DNA from: Loktanella sp. DSM 29012 | GTDB taxonomy: Bacteria > Pseudomonadota > Alphaproteobacteria > Rhodobacterales > Rhodobacteraceae | NCBI RefSeq assembly: GCF_900110705.1 | Contig: NZ_FOEJ01000006.1 | Span: forward strand, 62,001 to 126,000 | Length of the DNA stretch: 64,000 nt | Direction: 5' to 3' | In this document: positions 48,701 to 56,383 of the stretch, piece by piece | How the letters are laid out: each line of letters begins with the position of its first letter | Position numbering within the stretch: position 1 is the stretch's first letter | The notes under the pieces: generated by a model | Databases searched by the model: none | What the model was told of the DNA's origin: nothing | Seen by the model: only the letters and a program-made list of their open reading frames with translations | Made by a program: the position numbers and the translations under genes

Positions 48701-49149
48701 ACGAAGTCGCCCGCTTGTTGCGCGATACCGAGGCCAAGGCGCGCGCGGCCTTTGACGGGGATGTGTCGCTGACCTATCACCTTGCTCCGCCGATGCTGAC
48801 GAAAACCGGTGCTGACGGGCGACCAGTGAAAAGAGAGTTCGGCGCCACGATGGCGCGTGCCTTTCCGCTGCTTGCACGGCTCAAGGTGCTGCGCGGCACG
48901 CCGTTCGATCCATTCGGGCGCACCGCGGAACGCCGGATGGAACGAGCGCTGATTGCGCAATACGAGGCGGACATGGACCGCATCGCTGACCTGCCGGTCA
49001 GCGACGCCATCATCGCGCTGGCACGTCTGCCGCTGGACATTCGCGGTTTCGGTCCCGTCAAACACGCCAATGCGGCCAAGGCGGAAAAGACGCGCGAGAT
49101 GCTGCTGGCGGCCATCACGCGCCCCGATCAGCAGGTGGCCGCGGAATAG
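45745..49149 (+). CDS. Indolepyruvate ferredoxin oxidoreductase, fused subunits
   Basis: 1134 residues, a single-chain IorA-IorB fusion with a C-terminal DUF6537-like region. It decarboxylates aryl pyruvates to aryl-acyl-CoA with ferredoxin as acceptor, in aromatic amino acid breakdown. A ThDP site (GDGTYNHSGVQ with NDAVAMTGGQG) is at about 490-545. Cys-rich iron-sulfur motifs (VCEGCGDCGVQSNC, then SSCNKDFSCVKGFC) lie at about 634-680, and a gamma-type domain with GVGGTGVVTIGAVL follows. A phenylacetyl- or indoleacetyl-CoA product would suit the PaaG-like gene about 6.4 kb downstream. Confidence 0.93.
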   Translation: MTRQDISLNDRFDLSKRHVLLNGTQALVRLMLMQRARDARAGLNTAGYVTGYRGSPLGAVDMQMARAAKSLTDAQVTFQPGLNEDLAATALWGSQQAELRGEGKYDGVFGLWYGKGPGVDRSGDVMRHANMAGTSPDGGVIMAMGDDHTGESSTTLHQSDFAMIDAYMPIVSPAGVQEVLDYGLYAWALSRYAGVWVGLKTMKDTIEVTSVVDGDPHRLSFVTPDLALPPEGLNIRLVDTPVAQEARMIDHKRFAAEAFSRANKMDQRKWGKHGARIGFVAAGKNWLDLQHALSLLGIDAQEAERLGITTYKVGQVWPLDMAGFHDFAAGLDLVVVVEEKRKLIEVQVKEALFDDTNTRVYGWHKGDEHSAGRREEIFPTRYALDPIWIAEKLGGILVEEGCASDGVMQGLDALAEARRADNVPEIAARLPYFCSGCPHNSSTKVPEGSRAYAGIGCHYMVQWMDRDTVGFTQMGGEGANWVGEAPFSKTGHVFQNLGDGTYNHSGVQAIRFALMAGTTITYKILYNDAVAMTGGQGNDGGLTAEQIVRELLAMGVRDVRVVYDEKEDVDASHFPSGVPLAERSELPRVQAELAKVSGVSALVYIQTCAAEKRRRRKRGQFPEPDKRVFINTDVCEGCGDCGVQSNCVSIVPVETELGRKRAIDQSSCNKDFSCVKGFCPSFVTVAGAQLKKAATTTVDVGDLPLADLPAISGTHNVVITGVGGTGVVTIGAVLAMAAHLDGKGAGMMEMAGLAQKGGAVHIHCRLAERPEDISAIRVATGECDALIGGDLVVSAGAKTLGLMKTGRTRGVVNAHEIITGDFTRNTEFQLPVDELKLSLTRRLQDKVALFDATELAKATMGDSIYSNMMIFGAAWQMGAIPVSLDAILRAIELNGAAVDRNKQAFDLGRWAVLHPERAARVSEPQVVALPKSLDDRIAFRVDHLTAYQNKRLAKRYLRMVDRFSDAAMREAVALGYHKLLAYKDEYEVARLLRDTEAKARAAFDGDVSLTYHLAPPMLTKTGADGRPVKREFGATMARAFPLLARLKVLRGTPFDPFGRTAERRMERALIAQYEADMDRIADLPVSDAIIALARLPLDIRGFGPVKHANAAKAEKTREMLLAAITRPDQQVAAE

Positions 49150-49236
49150 GCCGTCGCTCGCCGCGTTTTCCTGTCACCGTGCAAAACCCTGCATGGATTT
49201 CTGACGTCAACCGACGTATGGCTGATGCAAACACGT

Positions 49237-49256
49237 CCGCGCCATGATTGGCGCGG
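49237..49256. repeat. 8-bp inverted repeat upstream of murI
   Basis: CCGCGCCA and TGGCGCGG pair around TGAT, 22 bp before the murI ATG and about 90 bp after the oxidoreductase stop. It could be a weak terminator of that gene or a leader structure; no T-tract follows. Confidence 0.4.
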
Positions 49257-49278
49257 GCCCGGCACAGAGGGTACGGCA

Positions 49279-50091
49279 ATGGCAGTGGGTATTTTCGACA
49301 GCGGACTGGGCGGGTTGACCGTTCTTGACGCAATTTCCAAGCGGTTGCCCGATCTGCCGCTTGTCTATCTGGGCGACAGTGCCAATGCGCCATACGGCGT
49401 GCGCGACGCGGACGATATCTATGATCTGACCACCCGTGCCACCCAGCGGCTGTTTGACGAAGGGTGCGATCTGGTGATCCTCGCTTGCAACACGGCCAGT
49501 GCTGCGGCACTGCGCCGGATGCAAGAAGGCTGGGTGCCCAAGGACAAGCGCGTGCTGGGTGTGTTCGTGCCGCTGATCGAGGCGCTGACCGAACGCGAAT
49601 GGGGCGACAATTCCCCCCCGCGCGAGGTCGAGGTGAAACATGTGGCACTCTTTGCCACGCCCGCCACGGTGCGCAGTCGTGCGTTTCAGCGCGAGTTGGC
49701 ATTCCGCGCCATCGGTGTCGATGTCGAGGCACAGGCCTGTGGCGGTGTCGTCGACGCCATCGAGGACGGCGATTTCATTCTGGCCGAGGCGCTAGTGCGC
49801 AGCCATGTGGACGCGCTGAAACGCAAGATGCCTGATCCTGATGCTGCGATGCTGGGCTGCACCCACTACCCCCTGATGGCCGAGGTGTTTCAGGATGCGC
49901 TGGGTGCCGGGGTCAAGGTGTTCAGCCAGGCAAATCTGGTGGCAGAGAGCCTTGCGCATTACCTCGACCGACGCCCTGAAATGGTGGGCAAGGGCATGAC
50001 CTCGAAATTTCTGACATCCGGTGATCCGAAAAAGGTATCGGACCGTGCGATGCAGTTCCTGCGACATCCGATCACCTTTGCCAAAGCATGA
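49279..50091 (+). CDS. murI: Glutamate racemase
   Basis: 270 residues. MurI makes D-glutamate for peptidoglycan. The two catalytic cysteines are Cys70 in LACNTAS and Cys194 in LGCTHYPL, and the N-terminal motif is [13 protein letters not shown]. The start at 49279 follows GAGGG; the frame continues 18 codons upstream without support. It is followed by argC at 52 bp on the same strand. Confidence 0.95.
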   Translation: MAVGIFDSGLGGLTVLDAISKRLPDLPLVYLGDSANAPYGVRDADDIYDLTTRATQRLFDEGCDLVILACNTASAAALRRMQEGWVPKDKRVLGVFVPLIEALTEREWGDNSPPREVEVKHVALFATPATVRSRAFQRELAFRAIGVDVEAQACGGVVDAIEDGDFILAEALVRSHVDALKRKMPDPDAAMLGCTHYPLMAEVFQDALGAGVKVFSQANLVAESLAHYLDRRPEMVGKGMTSKFLTSGDPKKVSDRAMQFLRHPITFAKA

Positions 50092-50143
50092 ATTGAAGCA
50101 GGCGCACAGCGCCCCTATCTGATCCCACAAGGGAGACCATGAC

Positions 50144-51172
50144 ATGACCCATAACGTCGCCATTCTGGGCGCATCCGGATACACTGGTGCAGAGCTTGTG
50201 CGCCTGATCGCCACGCATCCGTCGCTGGCCATCACGGGCCTGTCCGGCAATTCCAAGGCCGGGATGGCAATGGCGGATGTGTTTCCGCATCTGCGCCATC
50301 TTGATCTGCCGCGCCTGACCACGATCGAGGACATTGATCTGTCCGGCGTGGATCTGGTGTTTTGCGCGCTGCCCCATGCGACCTCTCAGGCGGTCATCAA
50401 GGCGCTGCCGTCGCATCTGAAAATCGTCGACCTGTCTGCCGATTTCCGTCTGCGTGACCCGGCGGCCTATGAAAAATGGTACGGCAAGCCCCATGCCGCG
50501 CCCGATCTGCAAAAAGAGGCTGTCTACGGCCTGACCGAATTCTACCGTGACCAGATCCGCACAGCCCGTCTGGTGGCGGGCACCGGATGCAATGCGGCGA
50601 CAGGCCAATACGCGCTGCGTCCGCTGATCGCGGCGGGTGTGATCGATCTGGATGAGATCAACATCAACCTGTTGGCGGCCGTGTCGGGTGCGGGGCGCGC
50701 GCTCAAGGAAAATTTGCTGCACGCGGAACTGTCCGAAGGGGCGCATGCCTATGCCGTCGGCGGCACGCACCGGCATCTGGGCGAATTCGATCAGGAATTT
50801 TCCGCCATCGCAGGGCGCGAGGTGCGCGTGCAGTTTACACCGCATCTGATCCCCGCAAACCGCGGTATCCTGGCCACCGTATCGGTCAAGGGCGATGCCG
50901 CAGCGATCCACCAAACCTTCTCTGACGCCTACGCCAAAGAGCCATTCATCGAGGTTTTGCCCATGGGACAGCACCCGTCCATCAAACACATTCGTGCCAG
51001 CAATTTCTGCCATATCGGCGTCGTGGCTGACCGCATCGCCGGGCGCGCGCAGGTGATCGCATCGCTGGACAACCTGACCAAGGGGTCTTCTGGGCAGGCG
51101 TTGCAGAACGCCAACCTGATGCTGGGACTGCCGGAAACGGAGGGTCTGATGATGGCCCCGGTGTTCCCATGA
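50144..51172 (+). CDS. argC: N-acetyl-gamma-glutamyl-phosphate reductase
   Basis: 342 residues. ArgC reduces N-acetylglutamyl phosphate with NADPH in arginine synthesis. The Rossmann motif [13 protein letters not shown] (9-21) and the catalytic Cys149 in GTGCNAATG are present. The SD GGGAG lies 8 bp upstream; a two-codon frame ATG ACA TGA overlaps the start and is not a gene. Its stop overlaps the ccmE ATG (ATGA), an unusual coupling of arginine synthesis to cytochrome c maturation. Confidence 0.96.
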   Translation: MTHNVAILGASGYTGAELVRLIATHPSLAITGLSGNSKAGMAMADVFPHLRHLDLPRLTTIEDIDLSGVDLVFCALPHATSQAVIKALPSHLKIVDLSADFRLRDPAAYEKWYGKPHAAPDLQKEAVYGLTEFYRDQIRTARLVAGTGCNAATGQYALRPLIAAGVIDLDEININLLAAVSGAGRALKENLLHAELSEGAHAYAVGGTHRHLGEFDQEFSAIAGREVRVQFTPHLIPANRGILATVSVKGDAAAIHQTFSDAYAKEPFIEVLPMGQHPSIKHIRASNFCHIGVVADRIAGRAQVIASLDNLTKGSSGQALQNANLMLGLPETEGLMMAPVFP

Positions 51173-51627
51173 AGGGGCTCAAGAAAAAACGGCGCATCCA
51201 GGTGATGGCGCTGTCCGGTGTCTGCGTTGCGGCGGTTCTTGGCTTGCTTGCGGTGTTGCCAGAGGAATCGTTCCAGTTCTTTCGCGCGCCGTCAGAAGTC
51301 GCCGCCGACCCGCCGCGCGAAACAGAGTTGTTTCGCATCGGCGGTCTGGTCGAGGTCGGAACGCTGGTGCGCGGCACCGGCACGCAGGTTGCGTTCAATG
51401 TGACCGATGGTGGTGCATCGATTCCGGTCGTCTACACCGGTATCCTGCCGGATCTCTTTGAAGAAGGTCAGGGCATGGTCGGGCAGGGGCGTTACATCAA
51501 CGGCACCTTCGAAGCCATTGAAATCCTTGCGCGACATGACGAAGAATACATGCCGCAAGAGGTGATTGACGCGCTCAAGGAACAGGGCACCTACGTGGAA
51601 CCGGGCGCTGAGGTCGCAACCAATTAA
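51169..51627 (+). CDS. ccmE: Cytochrome c maturation haem chaperone CcmE
   Basis: 152 residues. An N-terminal membrane anchor (about 9-29) and a periplasmic OB fold. The covalent haem site is His123 in HDEEYMP, matching the HDExYxP family motif. CcmE receives haem from CcmC and passes it to CcmF/CcmH. The start overlaps the argC stop. The next ccm genes are ccmF and ccmH, but three lysis-type genes lie between. Confidence 0.95.
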   Translation: MKGLKKKRRIQVMALSGVCVAAVLGLLAVLPEESFQFFRAPSEVAADPPRETELFRIGGLVEVGTLVRGTGTQVAFNVTDGGASIPVVYTGILPDLFEEGQGMVGQGRYINGTFEAIEILARHDEEYMPQEVIDALKEQGTYVEPGAEVATN

Positions 51628-51672
51628 CCTTTGACCGCTGATCCTGCCTGCACCCCAGCAGGAGGATCGCGA

Positions 51673-52284
51673 ATGCAGAGCGTTGAACAGATTGCGGCTG
51701 AAATCGTCGCCCGCGAGGGTGGTTTCGTCGACGATCCCGACGATCCCGGCGGGGCTACGCAGCATGGTGTGACGATCCACACGCTGCGGCGGCTCGGACT
51801 TGATCTGGACGGTGACGGCGATGTCGATGCAGCCGACGTGCGACGGATCAGCCGCGACCGTGCCGTGCAAATCTATATCCAGCATTATTTTGAGGCCCCC
51901 CGCATCGGCACCTTGCCGGATGCGTTGCACGCCAGCGTATTCGATATGTATGTCAATGCGGGCAACAATGCGGTCAAGATTTTGCAACGTCTTTTCAATC
52001 GGATGCGGCTGGATGTTCAGGTCGATGGTGTCATCGGTGCACAGACTGCGACCGCTGCTGTGCGGGCGATGGAGGCCGCGCCGGATCATCTGGTCGATGC
52101 CTACGGAATCGCGCGGCGCAATTATTATTACGCGCTGGCGGACCAGCGCCCCGCCAGTCGAAAATACGCGCGCCGTCGCGATGGCGGCACTGGCGGCTGG
52201 ATCACGCGGGCGGAAATGTTCATCGCCCCCCGCTATCATCTGAGCGACGCGCAGCACCGCGAGAGGACACGGGCATGGGAATGA
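51673..52284 (+). CDS. GH108 endolysin (N-acetylmuramidase)
   Basis: 203 residues. Starts at ATG 51673 with GGAGG 7 bp upstream. The GH108 catalytic motif is REGGFVDDPDDPGG (Glu15), and the C-terminal PG-binding part holds DVQVDGVIGAQTATAAV. A calcium-type loop LDGDGDVDAADV (45-56) sits inside the domain. GH108 enzymes cut the glycan of peptidoglycan and are used as phage endolysins; the Rhodobacter capsulatus GTA endolysin belongs here. No signal peptide is seen, so release needs a holin, encoded by the next gene, which overlaps by 10 bp. It lies within the ccm operon. Confidence 0.88.
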   Translation: MQSVEQIAAEIVAREGGFVDDPDDPGGATQHGVTIHTLRRLGLDLDGDGDVDAADVRRISRDRAVQIYIQHYFEAPRIGTLPDALHASVFDMYVNAGNNAVKILQRLFNRMRLDVQVDGVIGAQTATAAVRAMEAAPDHLVDAYGIARRNYYYALADQRPASRKYARRRDGGTGGWITRAEMFIAPRYHLSDAQHRERTRAWE

Positions 52285-52811
52285 TCGACAGGGTGATGGC
52301 TTGGGTTTTTGGTGACGGGCGCAACGTCGTGGCCGAAACGGTCGAGGTATTCCGCGAGAACAGCGAAGGCCGCGCGCAGCGGCTGACCGATGAAAAGGCG
52401 GCCGCATTGGCCCAATTCGCCGCCGAATTTGCGCAGCCGCGCAAGGGATTATTTGACAGGATGGTCGACGGGCTGAACCGGTTGCCGCGTCCCTTGCTGG
52501 CGCTGGGAACGATCGGGTTGTTTGTCTCGGCGATGACCAGCCCGGCGTGGTTTGCCAGCCGGATGGCGGGTGTCGCGCTGATCCCCGAACCACTGTGGTG
52601 GTTGATGGGGGCGATTGTCAGCTTTTATTTCGGCGCACGCTATCAGGTCAAAGGGCAGGAATTCCAACGATCGGTCGCGGAATCCGTCATCCGGAGCGAG
52701 GCGGTGATCAAGGACGCGGTCGCACCGCCCTCGGGTGCGACGGCAATGCCCGAAGGTTATGCCGACAATGCGGCCCTTGCGGACTGGTGGAGGTCCCGCA
52801 ATGCAATCTGA
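52275..52811 (+). CDS. 3-TM holin of the GTA-release type
   Basis: 178 residues. An amphipathic N-terminal region (1-65) precedes hydrophobic segments at about 73-88, 92-104 and 106-121, and the tail is soluble. This layout matches the 3-TM holins linked to gene-transfer-agent release. Two Met codons occur (MGM, 52275 and 52281), the second forming ATGA with the endolysin stop, so a dual start like phage lambda S is possible. The holin opens the inner membrane so that the endolysin can reach the wall. Confidence 0.8.
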   Translation: MGMIDRVMAWVFGDGRNVVAETVEVFRENSEGRAQRLTDEKAAALAQFAAEFAQPRKGLFDRMVDGLNRLPRPLLALGTIGLFVSAMTSPAWFASRMAGVALIPEPLWWLMGAIVSFYFGARYQVKGQEFQRSVAESVIRSEAVIKDAVAPPSGATAMPEGYADNAALADWWRSRNAI

Positions 52812-53004
52812 CTGGCCCGATGTCGTTGAAAAACGCCTTGTCGCGCTGGAGACGCATAATGCGGTTGCTGCGGTCCAGATGCTGAATGTGTCCGAACGGC
52901 TCAGCGCGATCGAGGACACGCTGAAATGGCTGGTGCGGCTGATTGTCGGCGGACTGGTGGTGGCCGGGATCACCTATGTTGTCCAGGGCGGGCTGGCCGT
53001 CTGA
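52801..53004 (+). CDS. XhlA-like small membrane protein, lysis accessory
   Basis: 67 residues. A soluble coiled-coil-like N-terminus (VVEKRLVALETHNAV, then ERLSAIEDTLKWL) is followed by one C-terminal membrane helix (about 46-64). This is the layout of haemolysin XhlA, which works with holins in some prophages. The start overlaps the holin stop by 11 bp, so the three genes are translationally linked. Its role is inferred by analogy and neighbours. Confidence 0.7.
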   Translation: MQSDWPDVVEKRLVALETHNAVAAVQMLNVSERLSAIEDTLKWLVRLIVGGLVVAGITYVVQGGLAV

Positions 53005-53079
53005 CAAGGGCGTTGTGCCGCAGATGAATTTGTTGCGAAACCTATGTCGGTGGCCCTTGCGATGGGCTATGTTAAAGGC

Positions 53080-55047
53080 ATGTTTATTGAACTTGCACAC
53101 TTTGCCCTGATCCTGGCCTTTGTCGTGGCCATTGCGCAAACCGTCGTGCCCCTGGTGGGCGCAGCCAAGGGGTGGCGCGGCTGGATGGCTTTTGCCGATC
53201 CGGCGGCCACTTCGCAGCTGATCCTTGTGACATTTGCCTTTGCGGTCCTGACCTGGGCCTTTGTCGTGTCCGATTTTTCGGTCGCGCTGGTCTATGCAAA
53301 CAGCCACACGCTGAAACCGATGCTGTACAAGGTCACCGGCGTCTGGGGCAACCACGAGGGGTCGATGCTGTTGTGGGTGTTGATCCTCGCGTTGTTCGGG
53401 GCGAGCGCGGCATGGTTCGGTGGCAACCTGCCTGCCACGCTCAAGGCACGCGTGCTAGCGGTGCAGGGCAGCATCTCGGTCGCCTTTATCGCGTTCATTC
53501 TGTTCACCTCCAATCCGTTCGCGCGGCTTGCCGTGCCGCCGTTGGATGGGCGTGATCTGAACCCGCTGTTGCAGGATCCGGGTTTGGCGTTTCACCCGCC
53601 GTTCCTCTATCTCGGCTATGTCGGCCTTAGCATGACATTCAGCTTTGCCGTGGCCGCGCTGATCGAAGGCCGCGTCGATGCGGCCTGGGGTCGCTGGGTG
53701 CGGCCCTGGACGCTGGCCGCATGGATGTTCCTGACCGTGGGCATCGCGCTGGGGTCCTGGTGGGCCTATTACGAACTGGGCTGGGGCGGTTTCTGGTTCT
53801 GGGATCCGGTCGAAAACGCAAGCTTCATGCCGTGGTTGATCGCGGCTGCCCTGCTGCACAGCGCCATCGTCGTGGAAAAACGCGAAACGCTCAAGAGTTG
53901 GACGATCCTGCTGGCCATCCTTGCCTTTGGGTTTTCATTGCTGGGTGCCTTTATCGTGCGGTCGGGGGTGCTGACATCGGTACACGCCTTTGCCAACGAC
54001 CCTGAGCGTGGCATGTTCATCCTGCTGATCCTCGGTCTGTATCTGGGCGGGGCGCTGACCCTCTTTGCAGCACGCGCGGGGGCGATGCAGTCGCAGGGCG
54101 CGTTCGGCACCGTCAGCCGGGAATCGGCACTGGTGTTGAACAACATCCTGCTGGCTGTCAGCGCCTTCGTGGTGTTCATCGGGACGATCTGGCCGCTGGT
54201 TGCCGAAATGGTGTTCGACCGGACATTGTCGGTCGGTCCGCCGTTCTTTGACGCGGCATTCACGCCATTCATGGTCATCTTGGCCATCGCTCTGCCGCTT
54301 GGGTCACTCTTGGCATGGAAACGTGGCAAGCTGGGCCGCGCCACCGGACCGCTAGTCGGGCTGGTGATCTTGTCGGTGGCTCTCGCCGGTTTGGCCTACG
54401 CGGTCTATTCGGGCCGGTCGATGGTCGGGCCCGTCGGCGTCGCCCTGGGCGTCTGGGTTGTCGGCGGTGCGCTGCTGGACCTGTGGCTGCGGGCCGGGCG
54501 CGGTCCGGTCGGTGATCGCCTGCGCCGCATCACGCGGCTGCCGCGTGCCGATTGGGGCAAATCGGTTGCCCATCTGGGCATGGGTGTCACCGTGTTCGGC
54601 ATCGCTGCGATGACAGCGTGGAACGTCGAGGATATTCGCGTGGTGAACGTGGGCGACACCTATCAGGTCGGTGATTACGCCGTCACGCTGACGGCGATCG
54701 AGGATATCGAAGGACCGAACTACCTGTCCACGATGGCCAGCCTGTCGATCAGCCACAAAGGTGCGGAACCCTTTGTCCTGATGCCGGAAAAGCGGTTCTA
54801 TCCGGTAGCGCAGATGCCCACGACCGAGGCCGCGATCGACAACGGGTTCCTCCGTGATGTCTACGCGGTGATCGGTGATCCGCAGGCCGGTGGTGGCTAT
54901 GCTGTGCGCGTCTATCTCAAGCCATTCGCCAACTGGATCTGGGGTGGTGCGATCCTGATGTCGTTGGGCGGTCTGATCTCGCTCACGGACCGGCGTCTGC
55001 GGTTTGCCGTCGGCGCGCGCAAGCCGCAGGCGGTCGCCGCGGAATGA
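53080..55047 (+). CDS. ccmF: Cytochrome c haem lyase subunit CcmF
   Basis: 655 residues from ATG 53080; a further ATG at 53044 adds 12 residues, and the choice rests on the family start MFIELAHFALILAF. About 13-15 membrane helices. The WWD-type haem-handling motif WGGFWFWDPVENASFMPWL starts at about residue 238, and NHEGSMLLW is also conserved. CcmF with CcmH attaches haem from CcmE to apocytochrome c. It follows the lysis cassette by 75 bp and overlaps the ccmH start (ATGA). Confidence 0.95.
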   Translation: MFIELAHFALILAFVVAIAQTVVPLVGAAKGWRGWMAFADPAATSQLILVTFAFAVLTWAFVVSDFSVALVYANSHTLKPMLYKVTGVWGNHEGSMLLWVLILALFGASAAWFGGNLPATLKARVLAVQGSISVAFIAFILFTSNPFARLAVPPLDGRDLNPLLQDPGLAFHPPFLYLGYVGLSMTFSFAVAALIEGRVDAAWGRWVRPWTLAAWMFLTVGIALGSWWAYYELGWGGFWFWDPVENASFMPWLIAAALLHSAIVVEKRETLKSWTILLAILAFGFSLLGAFIVRSGVLTSVHAFANDPERGMFILLILGLYLGGALTLFAARAGAMQSQGAFGTVSRESALVLNNILLAVSAFVVFIGTIWPLVAEMVFDRTLSVGPPFFDAAFTPFMVILAIALPLGSLLAWKRGKLGRATGPLVGLVILSVALAGLAYAVYSGRSMVGPVGVALGVWVVGGALLDLWLRAGRGPVGDRLRRITRLPRADWGKSVAHLGMGVTVFGIAAMTAWNVEDIRVVNVGDTYQVGDYAVTLTAIEDIEGPNYLSTMASLSISHKGAEPFVLMPEKRFYPVAQMPTTEAAIDNGFLRDVYAVIGDPQAGGGYAVRVYLKPFANWIWGGAILMSLGGLISLTDRRLRFAVGARKPQAVAAE

Positions 55048-55487
55048 GGTGGCTCGCCCTGATCCTGTGCCTGTGGGCGCTGCCTGCCTTTGCGGTTGAT
55101 CCCAGCGAGGTGCTGGATGACCCCGTGCTGGAGGAACGCGCCCGCGAGCTGAGCAAGGGGTTGCGTTGCCCGGTCTGCCAGAACGAAAGCATCGACGAAT
55201 CCAACGCGCCCATCAGCCGGGAATTGCGCGTTTTGCTGCGCGAACGGTTGGTCGCGGGCGACAGTGACGCAGAGGTGCGGCAATTTCTGGTCGCGCGGTT
55301 CGGGGAATTCGTGTTGCTGGAACCCGACCGCACTGGGGTGAACATTATCCTGTGGTGGGCCGCGCCCGCGCTGCTGTTGTTGGCGCTGGGGGTGGGCTGG
55401 ACCGCGATCCGGCGCAAACCGGGCACGGGGGATGCGCAGCTGACGGAAAAGGAACGCGCCGAGCTGGAGAGAATCCTGCGTTCCTGA
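55044..55487 (+). CDS. ccmH: Cytochrome c maturation thiol-oxidoreductase CcmH
   Basis: 147 residues, the N-terminal CcmH/CcmL type. A signal peptide, a periplasmic domain with LRCPVCQNESI (Cys42, Cys45), and one C-terminal membrane helix (about 105-125). It reduces the CXXCH site of apocytochrome c for haem attachment. It is coupled to ccmF. The ccmI part is absent here and may be elsewhere. A signal peptide at about 1-17 is visible. Confidence 0.94.
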   Translation: MRWLALILCLWALPAFAVDPSEVLDDPVLEERARELSKGLRCPVCQNESIDESNAPISRELRVLLRERLVAGDSDAEVRQFLVARFGEFVLLEPDRTGVNIILWWAAPALLLLALGVGWTAIRRKPGTGDAQLTEKERAELERILRS

Positions 55488-55555
55488 CGTTTGGTTTTCA
55501 TGGCTTTGACCCGGTCAACGGTTAGGCTGTGCAAAACCAGCAGCAGGACCGACCC

Positions 55556-56329
55556 ATGGACTATACCGCGATCACCGTGAACGTCAGCGACGATGTCGTC
55601 ACGATTACCATGAACCGCCCCGAAAAGATGAATGCGCTGAACGGCACCATGCGGTCCGAACTGACCCATGCTGTCATGGATGCACCCAACCACGGACGCG
55701 TGCTGGTGCTGACCGGGTCGGGCCGTGCGTTCTGTTCCGGTCAGGAACTCAGCTTTGGCGAGGCGGCGAACCTCGACCTCGAAGCCGTGTTGCGCGACGA
55801 ATACGTGCCGATGCTGCGGGCCATCGTGGATTGTCCCCTGCCGACCATCGCTGCCGTGAATGGTGTGGCGGCAGGGGCAGGGGCAAACCTCGCGCTTGTG
55901 TTCGATGTGGTGCTGGCCAGCGAAGATGCTTATTTCGTGCAGGCCTTTGCCAAGATCGGTCTGATCCCCGACGCGGGCGGCACATGGTTCCTGCCACGTC
56001 AGGTCGGATTTGCACGGGCGATGGGGGCATCTTTGTTCGCGGACAAGATCGGCGCCAAACAGGCCGCCGACTGGGGTATGATTTATGAATCCGTACCGGC
56101 GGATGATTTCGCAGCCCATTGGCAGGCGCGCGCCGGGCAACTGGCGCAGGGTCCGACGCAGACTTATCACCATATCAAACAGGCACTGCGCGCCAGTTTT
56201 GACAATGATCTTGATACACAGCTCGCGCTGGAGGCCGAATTGCAGGGCAAATGTGGCAAGACGCGTGATTTTGGCGAAGGGGTCGCGGCCTTTGTTGAAA
56301 AACGCACAGCGCGATTTCAGGGGCGGTAA
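55556..56329 (+). CDS. Enoyl-CoA hydratase/isomerase, PaaG-like
   Basis: 257 residues of the crotonase fold. Oxyanion-hole motifs are GRAFCSGQEL and GVAAGAGANLAL. The segment FAKIGLIPDAGGTWFLPR is close to that of PaaG (ring-epoxide phenylacetyl-CoA isomerase), so aromatic acyl-CoA use is suggested, but an ordinary enoyl-CoA hydratase cannot be excluded. The ATG at 55556 follows AGGA; a GTG 27 bp upstream is unlikely. It is 68 bp after ccmH on the same strand. Confidence 0.85.
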   Translation: MDYTAITVNVSDDVVTITMNRPEKMNALNGTMRSELTHAVMDAPNHGRVLVLTGSGRAFCSGQELSFGEAANLDLEAVLRDEYVPMLRAIVDCPLPTIAAVNGVAAGAGANLALVFDVVLASEDAYFVQAFAKIGLIPDAGGTWFLPRQVGFARAMGASLFADKIGAKQAADWGMIYESVPADDFAAHWQARAGQLAQGPTQTYHHIKQALRASFDNDLDTQLALEAELQGKCGKTRDFGEGVAAFVEKRTARFQGR

Positions 56330-56350
56330 CGGAACAGGTCGGCGGATTCC

Positions 56351-56383
56351 GGGTTGGTTTCCGAACCAAGAAGGAACCAACCC
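56351..56383 (+). promoter_or_regulatory. Leader hairpins overlapping the Old Yellow Enzyme ribosome binding site
   Basis: GGGTTGGTT (56351-56359) can pair with AACCAACCC (56375-56383), which abuts the ATG, or TTGGTT (56354-56359) can pair with AACCAA (56364-56369). The SD AAGGA lies between, so the two structures would differ in exposing it. GAAC-N7-GAAC (56363-56377) also fits a reverse-strand SOS box. Both readings are inferred. Confidence 0.4.

Noticed and set aside
50139-50147. Two-codon frame ATG ACA TGA over the argC start
   Set aside because: Too close to the Shine-Dalgarno for efficient use; the spacing fits the argC ATG at 50144.
51673-53004. A complete prophage at the lysis genes
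   Set aside because: No integrase, terminase, capsid or tail genes and no attachment repeats flank the three genes.
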